Shown here one piece after another: positions 48,831 to 61,867 of a DNA stretch of 64,000 nucleotides; the stretch's first letter is position 1; the number at the start of each line of letters is the position of its first letter. The stretch is from Rhizophagus irregularis (lineage: Eukaryota; Glomeromycota; Glomeromycetes; Glomerales; Glomeraceae): NCBI RefSeq assembly GCF_026210795.1, contig NC_089441.1, forward strand, positions 2,046,001 to 2,110,000, in the 5' to 3' direction. A program made the position numbers and the translations under genes. The notes beneath the pieces were generated by a model. That model saw nothing but the letters and a program-made list of their open reading frames with translations, made no database searches and had not been told where the DNA came from.

Positions 48831-49864
48831 CTTTGGGAATTACAGAACAGAACATTTATATATATTTCTCGCTATTATAATTTGATTTATTTATTAACTA
48901 TTAAATTAACTATTAATAACTTTTCTTTTTATCAAACGTGTTTCAATTATTATTGTAATACAATTTCAAGCATTTCTATTATTATACTACCAAATTTGTA
49001 TTTCAAAAACTGATCTGCATTGCTTTATTCACATATGTAAAAAACGTGGTGATAAATAAACACACGCGGTCTTTGTTTTTTTTTATTCACTTTCATTAGT
49101 ATAATTCGCTAATTTTGAACTATAAAAACTGTAAAAAGTATGTTATAGAAATTTGAACTAGTCTATTAATAATTAATTAGTAATTTAAATTGTTTATGTC
49201 AATACACTTTGAAAGTAATTCGGAACCTAGTATTTGGTATGATGCACATGCGTTTGGTATCAAAGGAATTAGTAAAACATCAATTACCTTGTACAAATAA
49301 ACTTTGGAAGTAATTAAATCATATAAGCACTGTGATCAATGAACTTAAAGATATGGTAAATTATTCGCACAAATAATATTCTGGAAATAAATATTAAATT
49401 TTTTAAATTTATTAAAATTTATCATAATTTAGCGATAAAATTATGATATCACTGCTCGCAGAAATTTGACATTTTGGTATATTACAGCTATGTTTCATCA
49501 TTCTATGATTATTGGATGCAAAATGGCGCAATAAACAAGCCAATTTGCTGACATTTTGACATATTATTCCTCATCTACTGTATTGTTCCTAGAGATATGA
49601 AACCATTGCAAGGGAATGGAAGGATATTCATAAAAGTTTACGTCTTAATTTAGCATAAAACAATGATAGAGAGCGTGGTAACACAACATAAGCATTATGT
49701 TAAATTTAAAATTTTTAACATGAGACATTCCTATTGTTTTAATGTCATGATCAGCCGATCTATTTTAAGACAACAATCCGTAATAAATTACGGAGACATA
49801 CTACACGTTGCAGTCGTTACATTCGTTACAATACACAACTCAAAATTTACTTATACATGGTAAT
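48831..49864. other. Upstream region of the minus-strand membrane gene
   Basis: AT-rich, no supported gene. Confidence 0.4.
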
Positions 49865-50090
49865 CTATAATTTACTAGAGATACAGTAAAAAATTTATTC
49901 CGTGTTTTTTTATTCCATGTTATTTCCGTAAATGTATCAAATTCACGGAGTTTATAGCCTCAAACATGAAAATTATCCAAGTTACTTAAATTATTTTCTC
50001 ATAAATGTATCATATTCACGGAGTTTTTCAGAAATTACGTTTTACAAAGCTAGTTTAATTAGTATTTCTATTTAACTAGTTATAATTATG
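49865..50090. repeat. Dispersed repeat, inverted partner of 59170-59395
   Basis: Contains a direct duplication of gtatcaaattcacggagttt-like sequence and ccatgttatttccg. The reverse complement recurs at 59170-59395. Confidence 0.7.
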
Positions 50091-50820
50091 AATAATAGTT
50101 AATTATTCTATTACTATTAAAAATTAAAGTATTTATATATTTATTCCTTACTTTATTATTACTATCCAAAAAGACTAGTATTTAAAAAATTTATAAAATA
50201 TTTATAGTATTAAATATTAATAATTAAAATTGATGAATAAATATAGAGTATATATACTACAATTAGTACAATATGTAAATCCATCATCATCTATATACCA
50301 CACAATCTCTCGCTTTCATGTTCCAAACTTGTGAAGGAAAATGAAAATGAGAAAAAAGAATATGAAAACGGGGATAAAGAAAGTGGAGAGGAGAAAATTA
50401 TTTTCTTAACACTGTGACTTGTGTGACTTGTTATTATTCTAGTAATATTCACGAATATGTAAATTCATAGAATATTTAGATGTACAATGAATCCTAATAT
50501 CCGTTGATACTTGACACAGCAATTTTAACAAATCCTAATTCCTGTTTTTTTTTAAAAAGGAAGAAAAGTGATATTGTAAAAATTATATAACTAATTGGCG
50601 CATGGCCTTTAGCCATTTGGTCGAGGTTGGAACGTTGGATGTTTGTCCATGGCTAAAATGGTCAAGTATAGCCAAAAAATCTAACTAAAAGTGACGATCA
50701 CCACTACCAAAAATTGGGAGTTCCGAGAAGTGAATTAAAATTCTGTCTGAAATTTCGCCCTAATAATGCTAGTATGGTGAGGATCACTACTAGTGAGCTA
50801 AATGCCAATTATCATTTGCA
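50091..50820. other. Intergenic, no gene seen
   Basis: No supported gene. Short words such as gaggatcactactagtg near 50778 recur loosely near 53595 (cggatcattactagtg), suggesting another small repeat family. Confidence 0.4.
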
Positions 50821-51006
50821 CATGAAATTTTTTAGGTCATGTAATTCCACATGTATTAGTTCGGAAATATGTGGAATTATATCCTACGTGGATTCACATC
50901 GAATTTTGTGGATTTACGCCCAGGGTATTTGGAAAACATTAGAACTATTCGGATTTCCATTCCACAGTATTCCATGTGGATTTTTAGAGGAAAAAATTTC
51001 CTGATG
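50821..51006. mobile_element. MITE related to 22531-22778
   Basis: Starts catgaaattttttaggtcatg and ends aaatttcctgatg; the interior has ccacatg/gtggaat words as in the unit C copy, in the opposite orientation. No clear target duplication. Confidence 0.6.
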
Positions 51007-51463
51007 TGGTCAAAATTTAGTTCTCTAACATTGCAGCCTTCAAAAAAATTGTTAAATTTTGTGCATTAAAAGCAGCTTATTAACGTTAGCGAGGCCATAT
51101 ATAGTCTACATTTATTGTTAACGTTTCAAATATATGAATTGTTAATTAATCCTTTTCGACCCTATCTTACTTAAAATTTTATCCAATCGATCTTATTTTT
51201 ACCTAGCATATTTTGATTATACCTGCGGTTAAGAAAATCATTTGCTGTATAATATCAGATATTTCGATATAAGACCATTATTAACTAGTATTCAAAGATT
51301 TCCTGCGACTTATCTCTTCAACGTCCGTCAACATCGATAATAGATAATCGTTTCAAGTATCGTATCACTTTTTAGATTATTATATAAATAGGATAGGGAT
51401 TAAACGTTTGAGTACTACATATTACTATCAAGAACTGAACTAATAAATAATCTAAAAATGTTA
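51007..51463. other. Intergenic, no gene seen
   Basis: Nothing supported. Confidence 0.4.
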
Positions 51464-51610
51464 GTGTAACGGAAATTAAAACGCTTAATGCATTTTTATT
51501 TCAAAAAAAGGTAAATTATATACAGAATTAATATTTATTTGTTAACTTTTTTTTTTGAATAATATGAAGCGCTTTCTTTTAATGTAGCATTAAGCGTTTA
51601 ATGGTTTAAA
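51464..51610. mobile_element. Small MITE with AAACGCTTAATGC inverted ends
   Basis: AAAACGCTTAATGC near the left end and GCATTAAGCGTTT near the right end form an inverted pair. The outer left sequence is gtgtaacggaaatt. An inverted second copy is at 59868-60030. Confidence 0.65.
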
Positions 51611-52465
51611 CAAATTTGTATTTACCACAATAAGTGTCCATTGTGGTCCGTGTATATATATGTATTTTTGAATAATATGATTTAAATGGCGTAAAGATTT
51701 AGGTTAACCTTTTTATTACGGTCCTGATCCGGATAGAAAAAATCGGCAGCAATTATTTCATGTTTAGATATAGTTTGTCTAAGAAGTTGGTTAATAGTTA
51801 AAAATTATTATTGATATTTTATTATATGAAAATTCGTAAAAATGAAAAAAAGGAAATGTTTATCAAACAATTGAAGCAACTTTTGCAGGAGAAATTACTA
51901 TGACGATGAGAATAACGACAATAGGGATAGTAGAAGTAATAGTTATATTGAATATACAACAATATCTGATGCAAATAAAATATAGGATGAAGAAGAAGAA
52001 AGCTTCAGTTAAAATTGTTAGTTATATCTTAGTCTTCTTTATTCAGGTAAATATTTTTTTGAAATGTGACGATTTGCGATTAAATTTAAATTTATAAATG
52101 ATAAATAAATATATTTAAAAAAAATAAATCATAATGGACTCCTGTACAGGTTTCTAACATCGGATCGTAGTGCAACATATATATTTTTAATTAGATTGAT
52201 AAACCATGGATTTATGTGAAAGGTAATTAATTATAAACACGATATTAAATAAAATTTCTTCAATTTTATTTATCAAAACTTTATATTTTTAATTAGGAGT
52301 TAATTAGGTGGAATTGGAAATGCATTACAATATATGATCCATTCTTTAAAGAATAAAAAGTATTACTTATGTTATATGGATCATTTCGTTCGTTTTAACA
52401 TTTTAATTTTACAAGTAATAGTCATATAATGGTGTGGGTTTAAAACGAAAATAATAAATTTTTAC
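51611..52465. other. Intergenic with weak coding relic
   Basis: A short acidic/Asn-rich open stretch (YYDDENNDNRDSRSNSY) at about 51890-51960 looks protein-like but has no clear ends. Otherwise nothing. Confidence 0.3.
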
Positions 52466-52718
52466 CAAAATGATAATGAATTTTATGATATTACTATTGA
52501 AGTTAGTAATGACCCTTACGTAAAAATTTTTTGCGCTCATATAATGTTCTATCAGTTCCGACAAATCTCGTGTCAGCAGTCGTGGTAATACTGCGCTGGT
52601 AGCATGATTGGATTCACCAGATACAAACTATAAAATTGGCTGATGACTACCATTTTTCTCCTGGGGTACTCACAACTGAAATAGGATATGGTGTTATTAT
52701 TTATGCTGATGAAATGTA
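52466..52718 (+). pseudogene. BTB-domain (and possibly kinase-like) debris
   Basis: 52466-52561 reads QNDNEFYDITIEVSNDPYVK then IFCAHIMFY, the start of a fungal BTB domain (DITIEVG..VKVFRAH pattern). It breaks after about 32 residues. At 52620-52718 an open stretch has TIKLADDYHFS and TTEIGYGVIIYADEM, faintly like a kinase DFG/activation segment. Frames do not connect. Family assignment for the first part is moderate; for the second it is weak. Confidence 0.4.
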
Positions 52719-53399
52719 AATATAAAAGAATTAATTAAAATCTTTTTAAAATAAAAATTGGCCAAATTAAAAATTCATTAACTTTAAAAATTAATTTTAC
52801 ATTCAACACTTTAAAATTAATTTACCAGTGGAAAATGTGTTACAGATCAAATGATATATTAAATAATTAAATAATTTTTTGAGAGACCTGTATTATTTAT
52901 TATTTGGACGGATAAATTAGATATATAAAATTTCTTGTTTATGTCACAATGAGTTTAGTTCATTTACGTTATTTTTATTAGCAGTAGAAATCAATTACGT
53001 AATTATAATAATATATAATGTTGTTATATGAACTTTGAGAGTTGTGACAAAAGAAAAGTGATATAATATTTTACATTATATGCTATGGCTTATGTTAAAA
53101 CTTTATCTATAAGAACAACCTGATCTCCTCGATAAAATAACAATAGAAAAAAGTCTTTTAAAGTTGTGATAGCAAAAAAGGTTGTTCCTTCCTAAACATA
53201 AAACTATTAACTTTCTATCCCGTTAGATATTATTCTTTATAGCCAAAAACTTCAAACATTGGATCAGGGAACGGTAAACAAAAGTAAATAAGCTAGAAAG
53301 GTTATGTGAAATTTTGTCGATACTTAGTAAAAAAATTTATGTTACCATATAACCGATATACTATATTGCACTGTAAATTCAATATAAATAATTGTATAA
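52719..53399. other. Intergenic, no gene seen
   Basis: Nothing supported. Confidence 0.4.
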
Positions 53400-53407
53400 C
53401 AATAGGG

Positions 53408-53541
53408 TAGTGATGTGCCATTGGAAGATTGGAAGCACTCTTGGAAGCACCTTTGGAAGATTTGGAAACATAATTTACTAATAAAACCCTTGGATTGGAA
53501 GCGAATTTTATTCTATTGGAAGCACAAAATGCACATCACTG
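53408..53541. mobile_element. Second hAT-type MITE, 134 bp
   Basis: Ends are TAGTGATGTGC (left) and GCACATCACTG (right), inverted over 10 bp. A perfect 8-bp target duplication CAATAGGG is at 53400-53407 and 53542-53549. The interior is rich in ttggaag words. It is a different family from 6488-6939. Confidence 0.88.
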
Positions 53542-53549
53542 CAATAGGG

Positions 53550-55557
53550 TGTCAAATAGAATTTCGCGCTGGTAGTAGCGCTCGTGTCCGGATCATTACT
53601 AGTGCAGCTCACCGATTAGTCGTTTGAACGTTCGTACACGCCGACATTCACAACCCTGACAAATAATAATCTCGAAAATTCAAAATCCTGAAACTCAATT
53701 ATTTCCGATACTTAGTCACTCATTATCCAGATATTCATTATCCCGACACTTGTTATCCCGACACTCTGCAAAATATTATAATAATCATATTTTTTGTGAA
53801 GTATTATAAAATCATTGTTAATAAATAATACCACGTTTACATTTAAACTAAAAATCATTACATATGAATAAAAATTGTTAATTTTGGCGATAAAAACATT
53901 AATATTTGCAAGATACATATTAATAATAAATATAAATCATTACAATAAAAAACTAATTTTTACAAATTATTACATATTAATAAAAACAAAAACATTAATT
54001 ATGATTCGTGCCGGAATGTCGGGTTTGTGTTATAACAGGATTCTGATCGGCGGGATTTTGAATGGTTCCTATGATGGTGACAAATAGCAATTCAAATTCT
54101 TCAGAATAAATCGAAGGGGGTGACACTAAAGCTCCACTATTCAGGCGTAGTAACTCCGCAACCCGCAGTCAAACAGAATCCCGCGTAAAAGTTCAAATTA
54201 CATATTTATATGTACAATGAAATTCGATATACCCGACCAAAGTAGAATCTTGATATATCGGAATTGATTCACTATTCTTGTATATCGGATTACTGAATGG
54301 AACGGACTGTTCCTCTATCCGTTTATCGAATTTCAATTTCGGAAATAAAATTCCGAAGGCTGATGATTAGCAGTAGATCCATCCTTTTTTTGTAATTCAG
54401 GCCTGAAAAAAATGCGTATAATTAGAATTCTTTTTTTAATTGGATCTTACCTATATTAGTATTTTTCGGGGTCCTTCTAAAGCCGTGTTCGCTACACTCT
54501 TTGTATATATAATATATAAAATTGGACTTTCAATGACAACTGCTCATACTATAATAAAAGTTGGCGTTTTTTTTTTAATTTGTTATTACTCATCATTTTA
54601 CTACAAATCTTTACTAAAATAATCTTAATTTTCATACGTGATTGCACGACAAAGAAAATGAATTGATTATTATTCAATAATCATGAATAATTTCTCTTTT
54701 CGGATTTAAAGTTTGAGGCTTTGTGTATAATAACCTCAGGAACTTTCTAAATTTCGATAGTTTTACCAATAAATATGACTATACTTAGATAGTTTCTTGG
54801 AAAGGAGTGCAAACATTTTTATTATTATTCTAGATTTCTATTCTCTTATAAAGATTATTAAATTTTCTTTGTTTTTTTTTCAACCTTTTATTAATTCGGT
54901 TATTATTAATTTATTAATTGCAGTTAATATGTTCATAACATTTAAGTAATTTAACGAGAATGATATAATTGCAAGAAATTCTACTATATATTCTTTATTA
55001 ACTGGATAATAATTATTTATATATAATGCATTGGTGTGACGAGATCTTTAGTCATAGAATTTAAATCTAAAAGGTAGTATAGTTGTTTTCATTGTTGTGG
55101 AATTCCTGAGTTAAGAAATTTCCTAGGAAAAATGGAAATATCTCATTTTTCTAAATCGAAAACATTCATGGAACAAATAAAATCGTACAAAGGTCACGAG
55201 TAATTTTGATCGAGTGGGTACAATTTTACCCGGTCGGGCCATACCGGGTTAAGATGTATTCGATTGGTTTTGGATGACATAAATTAGTTCCGACATGGAC
55301 GGCCAAGTGGCACACCATGGGTTGCACTGCATATCATGAGAATTTCGCTATATTCACCAAGAATTTCATGTATTCTACTTAGCTTTTTTACCAAATTTAG
55401 ATCTTAGTACTTATAAAAAATTTATAAATTAATAATTTTCTTTCTTTTTTTTAGAAAAAAAAAGAATAAGAAAATTATTTATTTATAAAAAAAATAAAAA
55501 ATTAATAGAAAAAAAATATCTTTTTTTTACGATATTATATAGACATACACGAAATAA
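53550..55557. other. Intergenic with small inverted repeats
   Basis: ccgacattc (53641) and gaatgtcgg (54014) form distant inverted words. A ~118-bp element at 54218-54335 has tgaaattcgatat and atcgaatttca ends, a Tc1/pogo-like look. No gene supported. Confidence 0.4.
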
Positions 55558-56673
55558 ATGCCTTGTCAAATTCTTGTCGATTGTCTTTACGAAATTCTCG
55601 AATTCTTAGAGGAAGATAAAGTTACTTTACATTCATGCTTATTAGTTAATCGTCTTTGGTGTGAAATTTCTGTTAGAATTTTATGGAGAGATGTTTTAAG
55701 TTTCAAATACTATGCATCGTTTCAATCGGAAGCATCATCACAAATTCTTAGAACGCTAATTTCTTGTCTACCAAATGAATCAAAAGAACTTTTACAAAAG
55801 AACAAGATTCCTCTTTCGACTCAAATATCAAAATATCCGTTATTTAATTACGTATCATTCTGCAAATACCTTTCAATTCATGAAATTGATCTGATGATTC
55901 AACATAATCTTGAAAATCAACAAACTATTATTAATTCAAATTATGCCAAATATTTATTACTTCAAGAAATATTAAAAATGTTTATGAAACAAATTCCTTC
56001 TTTAAAAGAATTAAAATTTTCAAGAGTGAATATCATTAATATTACTTTTACACATTTTCCTGGAACAGTTGATTGTTTAAAAGATCTTACAGTATTAAAT
56101 TGTAGTTCAGATCTTCATAATGAATTTTTTAATCAATTATCAAAAATATGTTGTAAAATTCAATCATTAAATATAGAATTTAAGGGATTTGTTTCAAATG
56201 GATTAAAAGATTTAATCTTTTCACAAAATGGTTTAAAATATTTAACATTAATACAATCATATGATAGTACAGATTGGACAGAGATTATACCTTCATTTAC
56301 GAAACATTCAAAAACTTTAATTGAATTAAAAATATTTGGAGGAGAAAATTATGTACCATTATCATTTATTAATACGTTTAAAAATTTAAAAGTACTCGTT
56401 TTAAATACTCGTGAAAATTCTTTTGAAGAATTTGACAAATTACATTATGATACTTTTTCAAGATTAGAAATTTTAAAATTTCAATATTATTACCCGAAAT
56501 CGAGAATTTTGATCAAATTTTTAGAAAATTACGGAAAAAATATAAAAGAATTACACATCGGAAATTCTTACGATAATTCATTAACTTTGGCGATAAATAA
56601 ATTTTGTCCAAACTTGAAATCGCTACGAACAGAATTTATTGAAGATGAAATATTAGGAACAGATAATCTTTAA
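55558..56673 (+). CDS. F-box/LRR-like protein, 371 aa, possibly C-truncated
   Basis: A single open frame from ATG 55558. Residues 1-45 are an F-box (CQILVDCLYEILEFL, then LHSCLLVNRLWCEISVRILWR) closely like the one at 620. LRR-like strands follow (LKYLTLIQ, LKVLVLNTR, LEILKFQYY, IKELHIGN). It stops at FCPNLKSLRTEF and a short acidic end. The 620 gene, same type, runs 481 residues, so about 100 C-terminal residues may be missing. No coding continuation was found after the stop. Role as SCF substrate adaptor is inferred. Confidence 0.82.
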   Translation: MPCQILVDCLYEILEFLEEDKVTLHSCLLVNRLWCEISVRILWRDVLSFKYYASFQSEASSQILRTLISCLPNESKELLQKNKIPLSTQISKYPLFNYVSFCKYLSIHEIDLMIQHNLENQQTIINSNYAKYLLLQEILKMFMKQIPSLKELKFSRVNIINITFTHFPGTVDCLKDLTVLNCSSDLHNEFFNQLSKICCKIQSLNIEFKGFVSNGLKDLIFSQNGLKYLTLIQSYDSTDWTEIIPSFTKHSKTLIELKIFGGENYVPLSFINTFKNLKVLVLNTRENSFEEFDKLHYDTFSRLEILKFQYYYPKSRILIKFLENYGKNIKELHIGNSYDNSLTLAINKFCPNLKSLRTEFIEDEILGTDNL

Positions 56674-57645
56674 AAACAATAGCAAACGGATTTTATAATA
56701 AAAGAAAATATTCGGTAGTTTTTGCAAAAAATTCTAACACACAAAAAAAAAGAAAAATCGAGAACATTCGGTAGAATAGTTTTGAGTTATTAAGAACATT
56801 TTATCTTTAAGAAAATCGCATAACACAAAAATCTTTAAGCTAATTATATAAGTGACACAAGGTTTAAATTTAGTCGATATCAAATACAATGAGACATTAT
56901 TTATATTAGTTATCCTATTCTTTATTCGATTATTTATTTATATTGCAAAGAAAGATTCTGTATTACAGTATCTAGTCGCATGTCTTCGAAATATTCGTTA
57001 TAATTATGATTGTTGTTATGGGAGTACTGTAATAAACGTTTTTTCTTATTTAAGCCTTTATCAACTTTATTGTATGGGGATTATATTTATATATATATAT
57101 ATGAGGATTATTAAAGTTTATTTATTTCGATTTTGATTCGTTATCTTCTTTTATTTTTTTGTGTTTATTTATTCGGCACTCATTTATTTATTTTTTGGTT
57201 GGTTTAAAATTTCGATAAATGGCATTATGTACTGTAGATCGGATTTTTTTATGCACACGCGTTCATCGACAGATTCTATATAAGACAAATCATCTTGACT
57301 ATCTTCGATTAGAAAAAATATTAGTAATTCTGACATACATATTTTAGGATTTTTATATACCATTTCCAACAAAATATTTCTACTTTTATGGCGAATAATT
57401 ATATTAGATGTATACCGTAACCGTTTCAATAGAGATAAGTACATATTACTCTGTGTACAATTTAAAAAATAGTATTAAATGCATTCGCTTCGGATATTTC
57501 GCATTCTCCCCACCACTAAAAAAAAATGATTTCCTCGCAACATATATGATCCTTTATAGTTTTTTTTATTAAAGAGAGCAAAGACACTTTTTTTTCTTAA
57601 TTATTTTGTAAGAGTTTATTAGAAGACGTAATAAATAAAATACTA
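56674..57645. other. Intergenic, no gene supported
   Basis: Frames at 56852-57136 (+) and 57184-57444 (-) lack family likeness or good starts. Nothing supported. Confidence 0.35.
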
Positions 57646-58497
57646 ATGACTACGGCACATGCAAAACGTTATGTTGCGTTAAGCACAGACGGAAAACTTT
57701 CAATCCAAGTGAGTTATTTAATTCATTTAAAATAAGTAAACTAATACAAATGATATATTAATAAATAGTAAATTATTTTTAACTTTTTCCAGATGAATTG
57801 AAATGGAAATTCAAAGATTTGGAAAATTTGACCCATTATGAACCATTAATCATAATGTTTTATCAAATACGTTAACGTGGTCTTTATCAATTTCTAACGA
57901 ATTAAATGGGGAGATTTTTGTGGCATTATCTCGCCCAGGTAATTTAGATAATTTTTAAACGTCCTAGGAAACCTCACCCATTTATAGGGGTACAGGCTTG
58001 ATCTTTCGTATTGAAAGGTAAATCTCCTGAAGTTAATAAAACTGAAGCTTTAGACGCGTTAGAAAAAGGAATATCGAATCCTGCAACTTGGATATTTTCT
58101 ATATTAAATAAAGTTCATAATATTGGTATCACAAAAACTACAATTCCTTTAAATTATCATCAATACACTAGTACATCATTTTGTCTTAATAAACATTTCA
58201 TAACTATTTATATGAAAAGAATTCTTTTAAATTGATTTATCTTTACTTTCCGCCAACAATTTTAAAACAGAATGATCCCAATATTAAAGATAATTCATTT
58301 TATAGAAACGTTATGAGTAATTATTTTTTTATAAAAGATTTTAAATTAAATATACTTGAATGTTACGATTTGGAAGGATCTAATAATGGTGAATTAGTCA
58401 AATCGTTTAAAGTAGATTCTAATAAACAATACTTTAAAGAAAGTTCCAGATGTTCTTATAAAAATAGTGTGACGATTATTTCTCTATATGGTTAATA
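57646..58497 (+). pseudogene. Broken gene of unknown family
   Basis: The first exon 57646-57708 reads MTTAHAKRYVALSTDGKLSI and ends at a GTGAG donor. After the acceptor near 57791 the frame breaks at once, but protein-like pieces remain: SNTLTWSLSISNELNGEIFV, a Lys-rich ALDALEKGISNPATWIFSIL piece at about 58040-58100, and ILECYDLEGSNNGELVKSF at about 58350-58410. They lie in different frames with stops between. The pattern resembles beta-propeller-type or surface proteins of large fungal families, but I cannot name it. Confidence 0.4.
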
Positions 58498-59169
58498 CTG
58501 TAAGTCTGATATTGAAAAAATAAACATTATACTTTAAAAGCGATAATTTGCTTAAATTTTGTTGTAATATGTGAACATTTGTTTCAACTGCTAAGAAATA
58601 CCAATTATTAATAAGCCGTAGACATACCTAACTTCAGTTGTTGGTAATTACCAAGAAATTCATACTAAATTGGTAGAAAATTTTTAAAATTACAAAATTA
58701 CGGTTTATTAGAGTCGGTATAAAAGAGATTAAAATATAAATAAATTTAAAACTATTTGTATTAAAGTAATGATGACTTTACATTTATAATAAAGTAGGGT
58801 AAGTTTTTGACTCTTTGTATTGTTACGAATGTTACGCGTATTCTTGCTTATGCTCATAAACGATGATCTAAAAAAACATAAATTTGTAATATTCATTTAA
58901 TTTATCCGCGCAATTTCGGATAACAGACTGAGCGATTGTTCCTTTCATTACTAATAAACGCAAATATTTACTTATTAAAAAAGTAATAGGAATAAAATAT
59001 AATTACTTTAATTTTTAATAGTAATAGAATTATTCATAGAAGCAATAGATTTTACTGAACTAAACCTAGGTACTTATTTACATTAACTTCTTACATGATT
59101 TATTTTATTAATAATATTATTTAATAATTTATTTTTCACTTATAGATAAAAGTAACTGAATAAAAGAAA
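58498..59169. other. Intergenic, no gene seen
   Basis: AT-rich; nothing supported. Confidence 0.4.
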
Positions 59170-59395
59170 GGAAAAGATCATAATTATAAGTTAAATAGAA
59201 ATACTAATTAAACAAACTTGTAAAACGTAATTTCTGAAAAACTTCATGAATATGATGATACATTTATGAGAAAATATAAGTAACTTGGATAATTTTCATG
59301 TTTGAGGCTATGAATATGATACATTTACGGAAATAACATGGAATAAAAAAAAACGGAATAAATTTTTACTGTATCTCTAGTAAATTATTATATAT
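59170..59395. repeat. Inverted copy of 49865-50090
   Basis: The reverse complement matches through ccatgttatttccgtaaatg, caagttactt and tttctgaaaaact-type blocks. Confidence 0.7.
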
Positions 59396-59404
59396 ATTAT
59401 ATAT

Positions 59405-59735
59405 TTGGATTTGGGTTACAATATTTAAAAATGCCTAGGTTACATGTTGATCGGGTGTGATGTAGAAAAATCGTGGTTCAATAATGACCGTTCATAATCG
59501 TTATTTCTCCGTGACAGATAAATTAAAGTGGCGTGTCAATTCGAAAAGGATCATAGTATTGGGGCCTAAGTCGTCTAATTAGTGTAACATCATTGTGACT
59601 AATATTATATACTGTATTTTTATCAGATTATTATCAAATAATGTACTTTGATCAAGACTTGAATTATTAATTTTATTTGGATTAATATTATTTAATAAAT
59701 ATCACTATATAAATTTTCATACAATCTCGATTAAA
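59405..59735. repeat. Inverted copy of 44860-45255
   Basis: Matches in reverse complement; lacks the ~85-base insert of the partner. Confidence 0.7.
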
Positions 59736-59867
59736 TAATAAATGATTTATTTAGATTATTACATTATGTCTCAAATATAGGTAATGAACATTATAGTTAA
59801 ATGATAATTATAGAAATATCAGTGATAATTAATGTATATTAAAAAGTACTTTTTATCTTAAATCATT

Positions 59868-60030
59868 AAACGCTTAATGCTAATAATTAATAACATTAAA
59901 AGAAAGCACTTCATATTATTCAAAAAAAAAAAAGTTAACAAATAAATATTGTTTTTTTCGTAATTTTGTATCTTATTACTTAACCTTTTTTTAAAATAAA
60001 AATGCACTAAGTTTTAATTTCCGTTATCAC
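59868..60030. mobile_element. Inverted copy of the AAACGCTTAATGC MITE
   Basis: Begins attaaacgcttaatgc and ends gttttaatttccgttatcac, the mirror of 51464-51610. Confidence 0.65.
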
Positions 60031-60611
60031 TCAATCGAAGTGAATCTGAATGTTGTGCCGTTCAGTTTCAGGCAATTCTAAATATAGTAACAGAATATAA
60101 ATTTTTCTATTCGATCATTAAAATTAAAAAAAAATATGTATATTACTTACTCCAAATTTTCTCTTTAATGGTTCATCTTTCTCTTGAGAGACGATAAAAT
60201 TATTTTCAACAAAAACATGATAGGTAGGTAGAATTCTGTTGGTTGAATGTGCTTTCAAAAATTGGAATATGCACTGTGTAGTTATCACTTCCAATGGTAC
60301 ATAGTTTAGAATCTCCTGAAAATGTTTGTCGTAATAAATCCGGTTTATATTTATCATCATTTAGTTGAAATATCACTGGAATGGTAAATTTGATCGTAAT
60401 TTCTTTGATTAAAGTATCAACAACTTCAATTACAGGACAATTAAATTCACCATCTACAAATAAAAAAAAATTATTATACAGTATATATATATATGTAAAG
60501 AAAGAAAAGAGATCTTACTCTGATCATTTAATCTTGGTAAAGGTTTGAATAAAAATTCTAATTTATTTTTATTCTGTTCCTTTACACCAAAAATAGTACT
60601 ATTCATCCGAA
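60031..60611 (-). pseudogene. Fragment of the membrane-protein family (exons 3 to 5 region)
   Basis: Matches about 46780-47410 of the minus-strand gene in the same orientation. It keeps remnants of exon 4 (VENNFIVSQEKDEPL against VENNFVISQERDEPL), flanking introns and the 3' part of exon 3. Small deletions break all frames. Similarity ends abruptly near 60611. Confidence 0.75.
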
Positions 60612-61867
60612 AAAGGGACGTAGCAAATTTAAATATTCTATGTAGTACACTATTTACTAACTACGAGATCGCAGTTGTCTTGTTTTTGAATTTTTATATG
60701 CGCAGTCCAATATATTGCTGACACGTGCTTTCACATGATACTATAAACAAATGTTCATATGTCATCGGACGAATAACATCATAATATCTGATCCTTTGAG
60801 AATTCGTTATTACTTTTTATTCCATATAACTACGTACTTTAATTTTCAATACGGGTACAACAATACGGTAGATGTAGAATAACTAATAATCGAAGATTCA
60901 CTTATCACATCATTCCACATATTCTTCAAATCAACCCTCTGTCTTTGATGAGAATTATAGCATCGTATTTATTTTACAAAAAATAAGAGGTAAAATAAAT
61001 TGTGTCAAATACCATAGATATCTAAGGGTATGGTACATTTCATGCACCCTTCAGGTATAATCCGTCCTTAACACATCATCTAACAACCGTAACCAACAAC
61101 CCTCGTTATTATTTGTGCACAGTAAAGTAACTAATTCTATTATAATGATCATTGTATTCACGCTATCACATCGTACTTTATTTCCCATTAACTTGCGAAG
61201 TTTTCTATGTCTCTATAATGCAATACAATGTCAATAGGGAAAATAACATAAGTCTAGAGTTGGATTTTGCATTACACTAATATATTACTTACGAAATGAA
61301 TCGTTCAACAAAACTGTCGTTGTTATCTACTATGTAATTCATCTCTAATCCAGAAAGAACATTTCGTCCTACAAATAGAATTTCTTGCCGCCTTGTGTTA
61401 AGAGGGGAATCGTTACTTAATAGGAGAATAGTTAGGAACAAAAAATTCTTGGTAAGCATAGAGCTCCGTAAATAATGTTATTATTTATTTTAGCGAAACC
61501 ACCACCAAAGGTCAATTCATGTATTACCCGTCTACCTTAAATCCGTTTTATAATGTACACGCTCTTTCTGTTGACAATCCAGGAATGTGTAGGATCACGA
61601 ATCGTCTCTTAATCATAATAATATACAAAAAGTGTCTATTGATCAGCAAGGCGTTCTTGGTAAAATAGTAAAATGATTGTTATTGTTTTTTTCTACATTT
61701 CGGAGTAAATGCGTTCTGTACATTGCTTCTCAATGCCCTCCAAGCGTTTGATTCTCTTCTAACAATCCTGAAATCGGGGACTGGTCTCTACCTCACTAGT
61801 GGATTACTGCTGTCCGCAGTTTACACAATGGAAAATAAACATGCTCGAGCAGTAGTTCATTTACTAT
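60612..61867. other. Unrelated segment between two membrane-gene fragments
   Basis: No gene, RNA or terminal repeats seen. Base pattern looks less homopolymeric than the rest of the window. Confidence 0.35.

Noticed and set aside
57184-57444. 86-codon minus-strand ORF
   Set aside because: Weakly protein-like but no family, no splice context and no neighbour support.
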